Assembly (NCBI GenBank): GCA_963746175.1
Contig: CAVVAH010000008.1
Location: 682,001-746,000, forward strand
Direction: 5' to 3'
Length of the DNA stretch: 64,000 nt
Origin: CAVVAH01 sp963746175
Lineage (GTDB): Bacteria; Actinomycetota; Actinomycetes; JACCUZ01
In this document: one piece after another, positions 24,764 through 33,754 of the stretch
How positions within the stretch are numbered: the stretch's first letter is position 1
Layout: each line of letters opens with the position of its first letter
The notes under the pieces: generated by a model
Told to the model about the DNA's origin: nothing
What the model saw: the letters and a program-made list of their open reading frames with translations, nothing else
Database searches by the model: none
Translations under genes and position numbers: made by a program

Positions 24764-25714
24764 ATGAGCAACGAGCACCGGACGGCGTACGGCGTCGGGC
24801 TGGCCACCACGCATGAATCGACCGGTGCCGTGCTGGACGCCTGGTTCCCCGGTCCGGTGCTCGGCGACGCGGCGGACAGCTCTGTCGACCGGGCGGCGCT
24901 GGAGAAGCTCGCCGGTGACGACGACGACCGCGGCACCCGACGCCAGCTCGTCGAGGTCACGGCCGACCTCGACGCCGCCCCGAAGGACACCCTCGACGTG
25001 TGGCTGCGCCTGCACCTTCTCTCGCACCGGCTGGTGCAGCCGCACGGCGCCGACCTCACCGGCGTCTTCGGCCTCCTGACCAACGTCGCCTGGACGAACC
25101 ACGGACCGTGCGCCGTCGACGACTTCGAGCACACCCGGCTGCGTCTCCTGTCGCGCGGACCGGTCACCGTCTACGGCGTCGACAAGTTCCCCCGCATGGT
25201 CGACTACGTGCTGCCGTCCGGGGTGCGCATCGCGGACGCCGATCGGGTGCGGCTCGGCGCGCACCTGGCCAGTGGCACCACCGTGATGCACGAGGGCTTC
25301 GTGAACTTCAACGCCGGCACCCTCGGCACCTCGATGGTCGAGGGCCGCATCGTCGCCGGCGTCACGGTGGGCGACGGCTCGGACGTCGGCGGCGGCGCGT
25401 CGATCCTCGGCACGCTCTCCGGCGGCGGCCAGCTGGTCGTCACCATCGGCGAGCGCTGCCTGATCGGCGCCAACGCAGGTGTCGGCATCGCACTCGGCGA
25501 CGACTGCGTCGTGGAAGCCGGCCTCTACGTCACTGCCGGCACCAAGGTGCGCATCGTCGGCGGGGAGCGTGACGGCGAGGTGGTGAAGGCCCGCGAGCTG
25601 TTCGGCGCCAGCGGCCTGCTCTTCCTCCGCAACTCCCAGACCGGGGCCGTCGAAGCCCGGCCGCGGGAGGGCAAGCGGGTCGAGCTCAACGCCGCCCTGC
25701 ACGCGAACGACTGA
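24764..25714 (+). CDS. dapD: Tetrahydrodipicolinate N-succinyltransferase
   Basis: A 316-residue acyltransferase of the succinylase diaminopimelate pathway, using succinyl-CoA. It is the actinobacterial DapD type (Rv1201c), with an N-terminal alpha/beta region and a left-handed beta-helix from about residue 150 (VLPSGVRIADADRVRLGAHL, FVNFNAGTLGTSMVEGRI, GGGASILGTLSGGGQLVVT, GERCLIGANAGVGIALGDDC). MHEGFVNFNAGT is the conserved active-site loop. The next biosynthetic steps, dapC and dapE, are in this window. Confidence 0.95.
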   Translation: MSNEHRTAYGVGLATTHESTGAVLDAWFPGPVLGDAADSSVDRAALEKLAGDDDDRGTRRQLVEVTADLDAAPKDTLDVWLRLHLLSHRLVQPHGADLTGVFGLLTNVAWTNHGPCAVDDFEHTRLRLLSRGPVTVYGVDKFPRMVDYVLPSGVRIADADRVRLGAHLASGTTVMHEGFVNFNAGTLGTSMVEGRIVAGVTVGDGSDVGGGASILGTLSGGGQLVVTIGERCLIGANAGVGIALGDDCVVEAGLYVTAGTKVRIVGGERDGEVVKARELFGASGLLFLRNSQTGAVEARPREGKRVELNAALHAND

Positions 25715-25805
25715 CCCCCGCCCGGCCCCGGCCACCGGCCCGGCGCGGCGCACCGACCCCGCCGTACCGAACGCCGATGATGACAGGCGTGGCAGAGGAC
25801 GCGTC

Positions 25806-26642
25806 GTGCGGCTGACCCGGCGCGGGCGGCTGGCGCTGACCCTCGTCCTGGTCGCTGCGCTCCTCGCCGGCGGCGGCTGGCTGGTCGTCACGCGCACCCC
25901 CGTGGGCCCGCTGCTCGGCATCGGCGACGGACCGCCGTGCACCCTCACGACCGGCGCCGACGACCTGTCGTGGAGCAGTGCCGAAGCCATGACGGCCACC
26001 ACCGTCGCCGGAGTCGGGACGCGGATCGGGGCCACCGAGAACGGCATCGCGGCCGCGGTGGAGCGGGCGCTGGCGGCCGAGCCCGAGTCGGCGATCTCGC
26101 CGCAGGCGGCCCGCACGGTCTACCGGCTGCTGCCCGACGTGGCGCAGTCCGACGCCGGCTCGCGCGTGGTGGCCAGGGCCCTGCTCGGTGGCCGCGGCTC
26201 CGCGCTCACCTGCGTCACCCCGCTCGACGGCCCCGAGCTCACCGTCGAGAAGGCCGGCAGCCTGGGCCTCACCGCGCGCGCCGACGCCGTACGGGTGGCC
26301 ATGCGCACGGTGTTCGGCAAGCAGGTGCTGGGCGGCTTCGAGGCGGGCGGGGTCAGCGCCGGGCACGTCGAGGGCTCGGCGCACTACGAGGGACGTGCCG
26401 TCGACGTGTTCTTCCGGCCGCTGTCGGCGGAGAACACCGCCGCCGGCTGGCAGACCGCGCTCTGGCTGGTCGCGCACGCGGAGCAGCTCCGCGTCGCGAC
26501 GGTCATCTTCGACCGCCAGATCTGGAGCAGCGAGCGGTCGGTGCAGGGCTGGCGCACCTACCGCTATCCGGGCGGCGACACCGACAACCCGGTGCTGCTG
26601 CACGAGGACCACGTGCACGTCGACGTGCCCCGCGGCGGGTAG
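25806..26642 (+). CDS. Membrane-anchored putative LAS/M15-type metallopeptidase
   Basis: A 278-residue protein with an N-terminal signal or anchor helix (LALTLVLVAALLAGGGWLVV, about 9-28). The C-terminal half has the LAS-peptidase zinc pattern: SAHYEGRAVDVFF (Ser-x-His-x6-Asp) near residue 197 and HEDHVHVDV (His-x-His) near the end. Enzymes with this pattern (VanX, D,D-carboxypeptidases, phage endolysins) cut peptidoglycan stem peptides; activity here is inferred. It is related over the whole C-terminal domain to the lipoprotein at 28719-29564. GTG start at 25806. It converges with the DUF4091 gene, with a 1-base gap. Confidence 0.7.
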   Translation: MRLTRRGRLALTLVLVAALLAGGGWLVVTRTPVGPLLGIGDGPPCTLTTGADDLSWSSAEAMTATTVAGVGTRIGATENGIAAAVERALAAEPESAISPQAARTVYRLLPDVAQSDAGSRVVARALLGGRGSALTCVTPLDGPELTVEKAGSLGLTARADAVRVAMRTVFGKQVLGGFEAGGVSAGHVEGSAHYEGRAVDVFFRPLSAENTAAGWQTALWLVAHAEQLRVATVIFDRQIWSSERSVQGWRTYRYPGGDTDNPVLLHEDHVHVDVPRGG

Positions 26643-26643
26643 C

Positions 26644-28272
26644 TCAGGGCGCCGCCAGCTGCTCGAGGCGGTCCGCCAGCCGGTGCCGGACGTCGGCGAG
26701 CACCCGGCCCTCGGCGGTCCACTGCGACCAGGACGTGGCAGCCGGTGCCAGCAGTGCCGCGGCCTCGCTCCCGGCACCGCGGGCGCGCAGCAGCGCGACG
26801 TAGTCGTAGTCGTCCATGCCGTCGCGCACCATCGCCAACCGGATGGAGGGGACGACGCCGACCACCCCGGCCGGTCCGCCGGGATACACCAGGGTGCCGT
26901 CACCGGGGTAGCAGCAGGACGTGGTGTAGGTGTACGTCGGGTCGGTCCACGGGTTGCGCTGCCACCGGTCGACGCCCCAGTAGAGCAGCCCTGTGACACC
27001 TTGGGAGGCGTTGAGGAAGCCGCCCAGCACCCGGTAGTGGGTGACCGGGAAGTCCAGCTGCCAGCTCGGCGTACGGCGTCCCTGCACGAGCGCCTGGTAG
27101 GACCACAGCTCGCCGCCGGCAGCCTCGATCCGGGCACGGAGCGCGGGATCCAGCTTGCGCAGCTGCCACGGCAGCATCCCCCAGATGTCGACGACCGGTC
27201 GCCCGGTCCCGTCGTCCATCAGGTCCTCCCGGGGCCGGACGGTCACCAGGTGGTCGATGCCGTTGGCGTGCAGCACCCGGCCCCAGTCCACGAGCGTCGG
27301 GGTCAGCCCCGGGCACTTCGACACCTCGTCGGCGGAGTAGTCGTACAGGCGCAGCGCCGGGTGGTGGGATCCCACCTGTGCCTGGACGGCCTCGGGCGTC
27401 GGGGCGGGGGTCATCGCGCAGTGCTCCACGTCGGCGCCGCTCCAGAGCCGGAGGTCCGCCGACGCGAGGCCCCGCCGGCGCATGACCCCTTCCCGGGACG
27501 GCGTCGTGGGCGTCGGCTGGACGCGGTAGCGCAGCAGCAGGTCCTCGACGGCGGCTCGACGGTTCGCGGCTTGCCGGATGCTGAACCGTGAGCTGCTCGC
27601 CGGGGACAGCGGCAGGTCGAAGTCCCGGATCCGCAGCGAGACCGTGCCGGTCCTCGTGAGCCGCCGGCCCGTCGACGAGCGGGCGACGACCGTCCAGGTC
27701 CCGGCGTAGCTGCCGGCCGCGGTGCCGTACGGCACCGTGACGTCGACCCAGACCGGCTGGGCCCGACCGGCGCGCACGCCGAACGGGGAGGCCCGGTAGC
27801 GGCTGTGCGCGCGGGGCGGTCGCCCCGTCACCGGGTCGACGAAGGGCACCAGTGCGTCAGGGAACCACCGCCACCGCACCACCGGTCCGGACCACCGGGG
27901 ACTGTGCTTCCTGACCCGCACGTAGTGCTCCCGGAAGAGCGCGACGCTGCGGCCGCCGATCTCGCCGCCTCCGACCCGGCGCAGGGGGGAGACCCGGACG
28001 GTGGCGGCCGAGAGCGGACCACCCACGGCGCGGGCGACGACCTGGAACGACTCGGTCTCGCCGCGGGCCGCCTCGATGACGGCGCCGCGCCGCGAGCGGG
28101 GTGGTGAGGTGATCGGGACCCGTTGGGTCGACGGCTCGACCCAGGCGGCCAGGGCGGACGCACGGGCGTCGGCGGTCAGCGGGACCACGACGAGCAGGGG
28201 CGCCAGCAGGCAGAGCACTGCCGCCACCCGTGTCGCACGGCGTCGTCCCCGTGCCCAGCTCCCCCGCCGCAC
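26644..28272 (-). CDS. Secreted DUF4091 (glycoside hydrolase 123-like) protein
   Basis: A 542-residue exported protein with an Arg-rich signal peptide (ATRVAAVLCLLAPLLVVVPL, about 14-33). An N-terminal beta-sandwich (about 40-200; ETESFQVVARAVGGPLS, PVWVDVTVPYGTAAGSYAGT) precedes a large barrel-like part with the DUF4091 ending (GVTGLLYWGVDRWQRNPW, PSIRLAMVRDGMDDYDYVAL). The family is distantly related to GH123 N-acetylgalactosaminidases. A carbohydrate substrate on the cell surface or outside is plausible but not shown. It sits between two related LAS-peptidase candidates. Confidence 0.8.
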   Translation of the reverse strand: MRRGSWARGRRRATRVAAVLCLLAPLLVVVPLTADARASALAAWVEPSTQRVPITSPPRSRRGAVIEAARGETESFQVVARAVGGPLSAATVRVSPLRRVGGGEIGGRSVALFREHYVRVRKHSPRWSGPVVRWRWFPDALVPFVDPVTGRPPRAHSRYRASPFGVRAGRAQPVWVDVTVPYGTAAGSYAGTWTVVARSSTGRRLTRTGTVSLRIRDFDLPLSPASSSRFSIRQAANRRAAVEDLLLRYRVQPTPTTPSREGVMRRRGLASADLRLWSGADVEHCAMTPAPTPEAVQAQVGSHHPALRLYDYSADEVSKCPGLTPTLVDWGRVLHANGIDHLVTVRPREDLMDDGTGRPVVDIWGMLPWQLRKLDPALRARIEAAGGELWSYQALVQGRRTPSWQLDFPVTHYRVLGGFLNASQGVTGLLYWGVDRWQRNPWTDPTYTYTTSCCYPGDGTLVYPGGPAGVVGVVPSIRLAMVRDGMDDYDYVALLRARGAGSEAAALLAPAATSWSQWTAEGRVLADVRHRLADRLEQLAAP

Positions 28273-28296
28273 GCTCTGAGTATCGGGCTCAGCCGG

Positions 28297-28644
28297 TCAG
28301 CCGTCCATCGTGACCGGTGCCGACCGGAACCTGGCCCAGACCGCGGCGCGCTCCGCCGGCGACGACACCTGGTGCAGGGCCGTGACGAGGGCGTCGACCT
28401 CCTCGGTCATGACGGCGATCACCGACACCGGGTCGTCGCCGACCGTGGCGAAGGTGTGCGTCGTCCCGGCCGGCACGACGACGTGCTCCCCCGGCCCGAC
28501 GACCCGACGCTCGCTGCCGACGAGCACCTCCAGCCGGCCGTCGAGCACGCAGAACGCCTCGTCCGACGCGTGGTGCACGTGCGGCGGCGCCATGTCGCCG
28601 GGATAGGGGTCGAGGTCCCACCGGCGGATCACGAAGTCGCCCAT
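28297..28644 (-). CDS. Cupin-fold protein
   Basis: A 115-residue single-domain cupin. Motif 1 is PPHVHHASDEAFCVLDGRLE, with two His and one Glu for metal binding. Motif 2 is VVPAGTTHTFATVGDD, with the last His. Metal ligands are complete, so it may be an enzyme or a metal-dependent sensor; the substrate cannot be guessed. The ATG at 28644 is followed by DFVIRRWDLDPYPGD. It lies 24 bases upstream of the DUF4091 gene and may share its transcript. Confidence 0.82.
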   Translation of the reverse strand: MGDFVIRRWDLDPYPGDMAPPHVHHASDEAFCVLDGRLEVLVGSERRVVGPGEHVVVPAGTTHTFATVGDDPVSVIAVMTEEVDALVTALHQVSSPAERAAVWARFRSAPVTMDG

Positions 28645-28718
28645 CCCGGCACCGTAGGCAGCCGTGACCGGCCAGGCAACGATCCGGACACGGGGACTGG
28701 CGAGCCGCCGGTCCGTGG

Positions 28719-29564
28719 GTGAGGCTCGACCGGGTGGGGTGGGGACGGGCAGGTGCGGCAGGGACGGCGCTCGCCCTCGTCACGTCCGCGCTGGTCGCGT
28801 GCACCCCGACGGCCGCCGAGCCGCGGGCCGGCGGGACTCCGTCGCCGACGAGACCCGCGCCGGCGGTGTCCCCCGTGGTCGTCAAGGACTGCTGGGTCCC
28901 GACGAGCAGCGGCAACGTGTCACTGCTCGGCGAGGAGGCGGAGGCGCTGACCGCCCGCGCCGCCGAGCTCGGCCGGGCCGCGCGGGCCGACGGTGCCCGG
29001 GTCGCGGCGCGGTTGGTCCCTGCGGTGCTCGCGACGTCCGCGGGTGTCGACCGTGCCGTGGCCGCCGAGGTCGCCGCCGGGCTGGCCGGCGTACGGCACG
29101 GCTCGCGGCTGGTCTGCTCGTGGCCGCGCGGGATCGTCCAGCCGCAGGAGCCGGGACCCTCGGGGCTCGTCCCGCTGGCCCGGCGGCTGCGTGCCACCTG
29201 GACGGAGGTGTTCGGCCCCCTCGTCGCCGGTGGCTTCGCCCGCAGCGGGGTGAGCAGCGGGCACGTCGACGGTTCTGCGCACTACGAGGGCCGGGCGATC
29301 GACGTGTTCTTCCGCCCGCTCGGGGACGCCGAGCAACGGCGGCGCGGCTGGGTGTTCGCGCAGTGGCTGGTGGCCCACGCGGCCGACCACCACGTGCTGT
29401 CGGTCATCTACGACGACCGGATCTGGACGTCGTGGGCGGCCGGCTCCGGCTGGCGCGACTACGTCCATCCCGGCGCGACGTTCGCGCACCGCGGCAACGC
29501 CGTGCTCCGGCACAAGGACCACGTGCACGTCGCCGTCGAGAGCGGCCGCCCGTACGGCCCGTGA
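28719..29564 (+). CDS. Lipoprotein, putative LAS/M15-type metallopeptidase (paralogue of 25806-26642)
   Basis: A 281-residue protein with a lipoprotein signal (TALALVTSALVACTPT; lipid-bearing Cys in LVAC near residue 28). Its C-terminal domain repeats the zinc pattern of the protein at 25806: SSGHVDGSAHYEGRAIDVFF, then the VFAQWLVAHAADHHVLSVIY region and HKDHVHVAVE. The two are clearly paralogous in the C-terminal 150 residues but differ in the N-terminal half and in how they attach to the membrane. GTG start at 28719. The wall-remodelling role is inferred from the motif. Confidence 0.7.
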   Translation: MRLDRVGWGRAGAAGTALALVTSALVACTPTAAEPRAGGTPSPTRPAPAVSPVVVKDCWVPTSSGNVSLLGEEAEALTARAAELGRAARADGARVAARLVPAVLATSAGVDRAVAAEVAAGLAGVRHGSRLVCSWPRGIVQPQEPGPSGLVPLARRLRATWTEVFGPLVAGGFARSGVSSGHVDGSAHYEGRAIDVFFRPLGDAEQRRRGWVFAQWLVAHAADHHVLSVIYDDRIWTSWAAGSGWRDYVHPGATFAHRGNAVLRHKDHVHVAVESGRPYGP

Positions 29565-29662
29565 CCGGCGAGCGACCTGCCGGCGCCGACGCCTCCGGCA
29601 GGGCCGGCGCCGCACGCGGTCTACCTCCGCCGGCAGTGGTGAACAAGCCGCGTCCGGTTCAG

Positions 29663-29686
29663 GTTGATCACGTGCACGTGATCAAC
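29663..29686. terminator. Perfect 24-bp palindrome between convergent genes
   Basis: GTTGATCACGTG followed directly by its reverse complement. It lies 99 bases past the peptidase stop and 100 bases before the 3' end of the facing metalloprotease gene. There is no loop and no T-run, so it could equally be a protein-binding site. It resembles the GACCACGT palindromes at 19.0 and 21.7 kb. Confidence 0.5.
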
Positions 29687-29695
29687 ATCTGGTGG

Positions 29696-29772
29696 GGACG
29701 GCGGGAGAGCGGGCCACGGACCGGGCGCTCGTCTGCCTCCCAAGCCGCTCTGGCAGGCACCAACCACGGCGC
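29696..29772. repeat. Degenerate copy of the inverted-terminus intergenic element
   Basis: 29696-29710 (GGACGGCGGGAGAGC) equals the outer end of the element at 58520-58534. 29736-29752 (CCTCCCAAGCCGCTCTG) equals 49454-49470 at the right end of the element at 49 kb. The terminus then continues as GGCAGGCACCAACCACGGCG with several differences. No matching left terminus was found, so this is a rearranged or truncated copy. Confidence 0.55.
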
Positions 29773-29785
29773 CGCAGTGAGGCGA

Positions 29786-31066
29786 TCAGCGGCAGCGGGA
29801 GCCGACGTGGCGCAGGCCGTTGAGGTCGGCGGCACCCCACACCGCGGCCGGCAGCGGCGAGCCCGGCGCCATGATCTGCTTCGCGTCGGTCGCGTGGTCG
29901 AGGCCCACGACGTGCCCGAGCTCGTGCATGAGCACGAGGCCGAGCGGCTGGCCGGCACCGAACCCTGGGTCGGCCTCGGTGGCGTAGTCGGAGTTCATGA
30001 GGACGTACCCCGACAGCAGCCGTGTCGAGGTGCGTGAGGTGCCGCCGACGCCACCGACGCCGTCGACGAGCAGGCCTCCGCTCCTCGACGGCGGAGCCCA
30101 CGCCACGACCATCTTGTCCAGACCGGGCCCGCCGTAGGAGCCCCGCGGGACGGCCGAGGTCCTGCCGCGGTAGCGGAACCGGATGCCGGTGACCAGGGTG
30201 ACGCGGCGCATCGCCTCGCGCAGGTCGGCCATCCCTGTCGTCGGCATCCGCCGCTCGTTGACCTTGTACCGGATCCGGCACGTTCCCCAGCGGGCCAGCG
30301 CCTTCTTGCTGCCGGCGATCGGGTGCCACGCGGTGCGCTTGCCGACGCCGGTGACAGTGACGTGCGCCGTGGCCTCGCCGGCTCCGGCGACGAGAGCTCC
30401 CTCGGCCGGGTGGGTCGCCCGGACGGTCCACGTCCCGACCTTCGACCGCGGTCCGAGCGGCAGGGAGAACGTGCCGTCCGCCGCCACCGGCACCGTACCG
30501 AGCGGCTGCCAGGCACCGGCGCCGAGACGCTGCTCGACCGTCAGCGGCGCCGTCGAGCCCGCCGGCGCGACCCGGCCCTGCAGCGTGATCCGGCCGCCCG
30601 GCGGCACCGCGACCGGTGACAGCAGCGTCGGCGCGAAGAACGACGTCTGCTCGAACGGCAGGACCGCGAAGGCCACGTCGACCACCACCGGCGCCGACGT
30701 GAGCTGGTTCGGGAAGTCGGTCTTCGCCGTGTAGGTCGAGTGCGCCACGGCGTTGTCGTCGACGAGCGTGACCGCGCCGGAGGCGTCCGTAGCGCCCTCG
30801 TTCGTGTAGTCGACGATCTGCTGCACCCCGTCGGGCCCGGTGCGGTAGAGCGCCACCTTGATCCCCGCGACCGGGGCGCCGCCCGAGGTCACGACTGCAC
30901 GGAACGTCGCCTCGTCGCCGTAGCCCACCACCGGGGACGCCGTCGACAGCCTCACGGTGTCGGCCGCGGCGTCGGCTGCCCCGGCCGGTACGCCGACGAG
31001 AGTCGCGACCAGCGCGAGCAGGCCCAGCAGGGGGGCGAGTCTCGGGCGGGCGGAGCGGAACGTCAT
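29786..31066 (-). CDS. Secreted matrixin-like zinc metalloprotease with bacterial Ig-like domains
   Basis: A 426-residue exported protein. The signal peptide is LAPLLGLLALVATLVGVPAG (about 10-29). Two immunoglobulin-like beta domains follow (about 40-130, ASPVVGYGDEATFRAVVTSG; 140-240, GGRITLQGRVAPAGSTAPLT). The C-terminal catalytic domain has HELGHVVGLDH (His-Glu-x2-His-x2-Gly-x2-His, about 380-390) and a downstream Met in QIMAPGS, the metzincin layout. It probably acts outside the cell on protein substrates. The ATG at 31066 was chosen because a standard signal peptide begins there, although the frame is open much further upstream. Confidence 0.85.
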   Translation of the reverse strand: MTFRSARPRLAPLLGLLALVATLVGVPAGAADAAADTVRLSTASPVVGYGDEATFRAVVTSGGAPVAGIKVALYRTGPDGVQQIVDYTNEGATDASGAVTLVDDNAVAHSTYTAKTDFPNQLTSAPVVVDVAFAVLPFEQTSFFAPTLLSPVAVPPGGRITLQGRVAPAGSTAPLTVEQRLGAGAWQPLGTVPVAADGTFSLPLGPRSKVGTWTVRATHPAEGALVAGAGEATAHVTVTGVGKRTAWHPIAGSKKALARWGTCRIRYKVNERRMPTTGMADLREAMRRVTLVTGIRFRYRGRTSAVPRGSYGGPGLDKMVVAWAPPSRSGGLLVDGVGGVGGTSRTSTRLLSGYVLMNSDYATEADPGFGAGQPLGLVLMHELGHVVGLDHATDAKQIMAPGSPLPAAVWGAADLNGLRHVGSRCR

Positions 31067-31116
31067 GGGTCCCCCGGAGGCACGGGCAGGGCGGCGGTCG
31101 CCGGTCCCGGCAGATG

Positions 31117-32218
31117 CTACGTCGAGGCCAACCGCTGAGCGGCCGCAGCGACACGCTCGTCGGTGGCGGTGAGCGCGACCCGGACGTGCCGTGCGCCGGC
31201 CGGCCCGTAGAAGGCACCGGGCCCGGCCAGGATGCCGAGCCGCGCGAGGTGGCCGACCGACTCCCAGCAGTCCTCGTCGCGGGTCACCCACAGGTAGAGG
31301 CCCGCGTCGGACCCGTCGACGCGCCAGCCCGCGCCCTCCAGCGCCTCGCGCAGCACGAGCCGCCGCGCGGCGTAGCGCGCGTGCTGGTCGCGCACGTGCT
31401 CGTCGTCGCCGAGCGCGGCCACCATGGCGGCCTGCACCGGGGCGGGCACCATCATGCCGGCGTGCCGGCGCACCTCCAGCAGCTCGCGCACCAGCGCCGG
31501 GTCGCCGGCGACGAACCCCGCCCGGTAGCCCGCGATGTTGGAGCGCTTCGACAACGAGGAGACCGCCAGCAGCCCTTGGTGGCTGCCGCGGCACACGCGC
31601 GGGTCGAGCACCGACGGTGCGCCGGAGTCCTGCCACTCCCCCCAGCCGAGCTCGGCATAGCACTCGTCGGAGGCGACCACCGCACCGCGTTCGCGGGCCC
31701 AGTCGACGACCTTGCGGAGGTGATCGACCGGAAGCACCCGCCCGGTGGGGTTCGACGGGCTGTTGAGCCAGACCAGCCCGACCCGCTGCGGCCCGAGTGC
31801 GGTCAGCCCGTCGGCCGCGACCGGGGTCGCCCCCGCGAGCCGGGCCCCGACGTCGTACGTCGGGTAGGCCACCTCGGGGTGCACGACGACGTCGCCGGGG
31901 CCGAGACCGAGCAGGGTCGGCAGCCAGGCGACCAGCTCCTTGGAGCCGATGGTGGGGAGCACCGCGGCGGGGTCGACGCCGGGCACCCCGCGCCGCTCGT
32001 ACCAGGCCACGACGGCCTCGCGAAGGGCCGGCGTGCCGTGGGTCTGCGGGTAGCCGGGGGCGTCCGAGGCGGCATCGAGCGCGCCGCGCACGACGTCGGG
32101 CGTGGGGTCGACGGGTGTGCCGACCGAGAGGTCGACCAGCCCGTCGGGGTGTGCACGCGCGGTCTCGGCGTAAGGCAGCGAGCAGGTCCCACGGGAAGTC
32201 CGGCAGCCGGCCCGACAC
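31117..32218 (-). CDS. dapC: Succinyldiaminopimelate transaminase, one frameshift near 32175
   Basis: PLP-dependent fold-I aminotransferase of the succinylase diaminopimelate pathway (Rv1178-type). The frame from 32091 to 31117 covers most of the enzyme: TIGSKELVAWLPTLLGLG, WLNSPSNPTGRV, SDECYAELGW and the PLP lysine in VSSLSKRSNIAGYRAGF. The N-terminus SGRLPDFPWDLLA starts at a GTG at 32218 (or 32239) in another frame. Its continuation, PYAETARAHPDGLVDLSVG, returns to the main frame after one extra base near 32175-32182. It lies directly downstream of fdxA, the same pair as Rv1177-Rv1178. Confidence 0.88.
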
Positions 32219-32247
32219 CGGGCCGGCTCCGCGGGTCACGCGACTGG

Positions 32248-32580
32248 TCAGTGGGCCGCGTCGGTGCTCTGGGGCGGCAGCGCCTCGATGAGCGGGTGGT
32301 CCTTGTCGATCTTGCCGAGCTTGGCGGCGCCACCGGGCGAGCCCAGGTCGTCGAAGAACTCGACGTTGGCCTTGTAGTAGTCCTTCCACTGCTCCGGAGT
32401 GTCGTCCTCGTAGAAGATCGCCTCGACCGGGCAGACCGGCTCGCAGGCGCCGCAGTCGACGCACTCGTCCGGGTGGATGTACAGCATCCGGTTGCCCTCG
32501 TAGATGCAGTCGACGGGGCATTCCTCGATGCACGCCTTGTCGAGGAGGTCGACACAAGGCTGCGCGATGACGTACGTCAC
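32248..32580 (-). CDS. fdxA: Seven-iron ferredoxin (3Fe-4S/4Fe-4S)
   Basis: A 110-residue ferredoxin, FdxA/FdxC type (Rv1177). The N-terminal half carries both clusters: CVDLLDKACIEECPVDC (Cys spacing of the 3Fe-4S site plus one ligand of the other) and CVDCGACEPVCPVEA (4Fe-4S). The C-terminal extension (WKDYYKANVEFFDDLGSPGG) is typical of the mycobacterial type. It carries electrons to oxidoreductases, possibly cytochromes P450. The ATG at 32580 is preceded by GGGAGGGACCCGAACG. It is first in a unit with dapC and divergent from the GNAT gene. Confidence 0.95.
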   Translation of the reverse strand: MTYVIAQPCVDLLDKACIEECPVDCIYEGNRMLYIHPDECVDCGACEPVCPVEAIFYEDDTPEQWKDYYKANVEFFDDLGSPGGAAKLGKIDKDHPLIEALPPQSTDAAH

Positions 32581-32692
32581 GTTCGGGTCCCTCCCGGGAG
32601 TGCTCGGGCCAGTCGGTGCGGGGCCGCCCTTGCGGGTCGGCTCCTAGTATCTCTGGCGTCAATTAGACACTAGACACCGGAGGGTCCGCGGC

Positions 32693-33631
32693 ATGCTGAC
32701 CAGCCACGACGTAGGACGGCGGGTCTCGGTCCGGCGTCGGGTCGAGGGCGGGCTCACCGACGTGCTGGGCCACCTGCTCGACCTGGCCGACGGCCACCTC
32801 ACCGTCCTGTCCCGGGGCGAGGTGCTGACCCTGGCCACCGCCGACGTCACGGCAGCGAAGGTCGTGCCACCGGCGACGCCCCGCCGCGGGTGGCAGGTCC
32901 CCGACGTCTCCCCGGCCGACATGCAGCGGATCTGCTGGGCAGGCTGGCCGGCCCGCGACCACGAGCTTCTCGGCGACTGGGCACTGCGGGCGCACGGCGG
33001 CATCACCGGCCGTGCCAACTCGGCGATGGCGGTGGGCGACCCCGGGATGCCGGTGGCTGACGCCCTGGAGCAGGCGGCTCGCTGGTACGCCGGCCGCGGG
33101 CTGCCGCCGCTGCTGCAGCTCCCGCTGGCGGACCCCGCGAACGAGGCGATGGCCGCAGCGGGCTGGGAGCGGCTGCACGTGACGGTGGTGCAGGTCGCGC
33201 CGGTCGCCGCCGTCCTGGCCGCGGCACCGGCGCAGACCGTCCGCGCGGTCGTCGAGCCGACGCCGTCGGCCGACTGGCTCTCCCTGATGCACGATCTCGA
33301 CGACGACGTGGACGCGCACGTCGCGATCCTCACCGGGCCGCCCGTCGTCGGCTTCGCGACGCTGTACGACGGCACCGACCCGGTCGGGATCGGCCGGGTC
33401 AGCGTCGAGGGCGAGTGGTGCGGCGTCACCTCGGTCGACGTGGTGCCTGCTGCCCGCCGTCGTGGCATCGGTTCGGAGGTGATGGTCGCGCTGCTGGCCT
33501 GGGCCCAGGATCGCGGTGCGAGCTCGTCGTACCTGCAGGTGCGGGCGGGCAACCCGGCGGCTCTGCGGCTGTACGACACCCTCGGCTACGTCACGCACCA
33601 CCCGTACGTCTACCAGGCCCCGAGGGAGTGA
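32693..33631 (+). CDS. GNAT-family N-acetyltransferase with an N-terminal accessory domain
   Basis: A 312-residue protein. The C-terminal domain (about 180-310) has the acetyl-CoA loop VVPAARRRGIGSEVMVALL and the end motif NPAALRLYDTLGYVTHHPYV. The N-terminal 60 residues (RRVSVRRRVEGGLTDVLGHL, VLTLATADVTAAK) resemble the small barrel often fused to actinobacterial GNATs. The middle section looks like a degenerate second GNAT fold. Acceptor unknown. The ATG at 32693 is 112 bases from the divergent fdxA start. Confidence 0.85.
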   Translation: MLTSHDVGRRVSVRRRVEGGLTDVLGHLLDLADGHLTVLSRGEVLTLATADVTAAKVVPPATPRRGWQVPDVSPADMQRICWAGWPARDHELLGDWALRAHGGITGRANSAMAVGDPGMPVADALEQAARWYAGRGLPPLLQLPLADPANEAMAAAGWERLHVTVVQVAPVAAVLAAAPAQTVRAVVEPTPSADWLSLMHDLDDDVDAHVAILTGPPVVGFATLYDGTDPVGIGRVSVEGEWCGVTSVDVVPAARRRGIGSEVMVALLAWAQDRGASSSYLQVRAGNPAALRLYDTLGYVTHHPYVYQAPRE

Positions 33632-33754
33632 ACGGCGGCTCCGGCCGCGCGACCCGGGACAACCGGCTGCGGCCCGCTACCGTGCAGCACAGGGGGTCCA
33701 GAAGCCGCCTGCTCCGCACGACCGGGGGTCCGTCCCGTGACCGAGGAGGCGACG

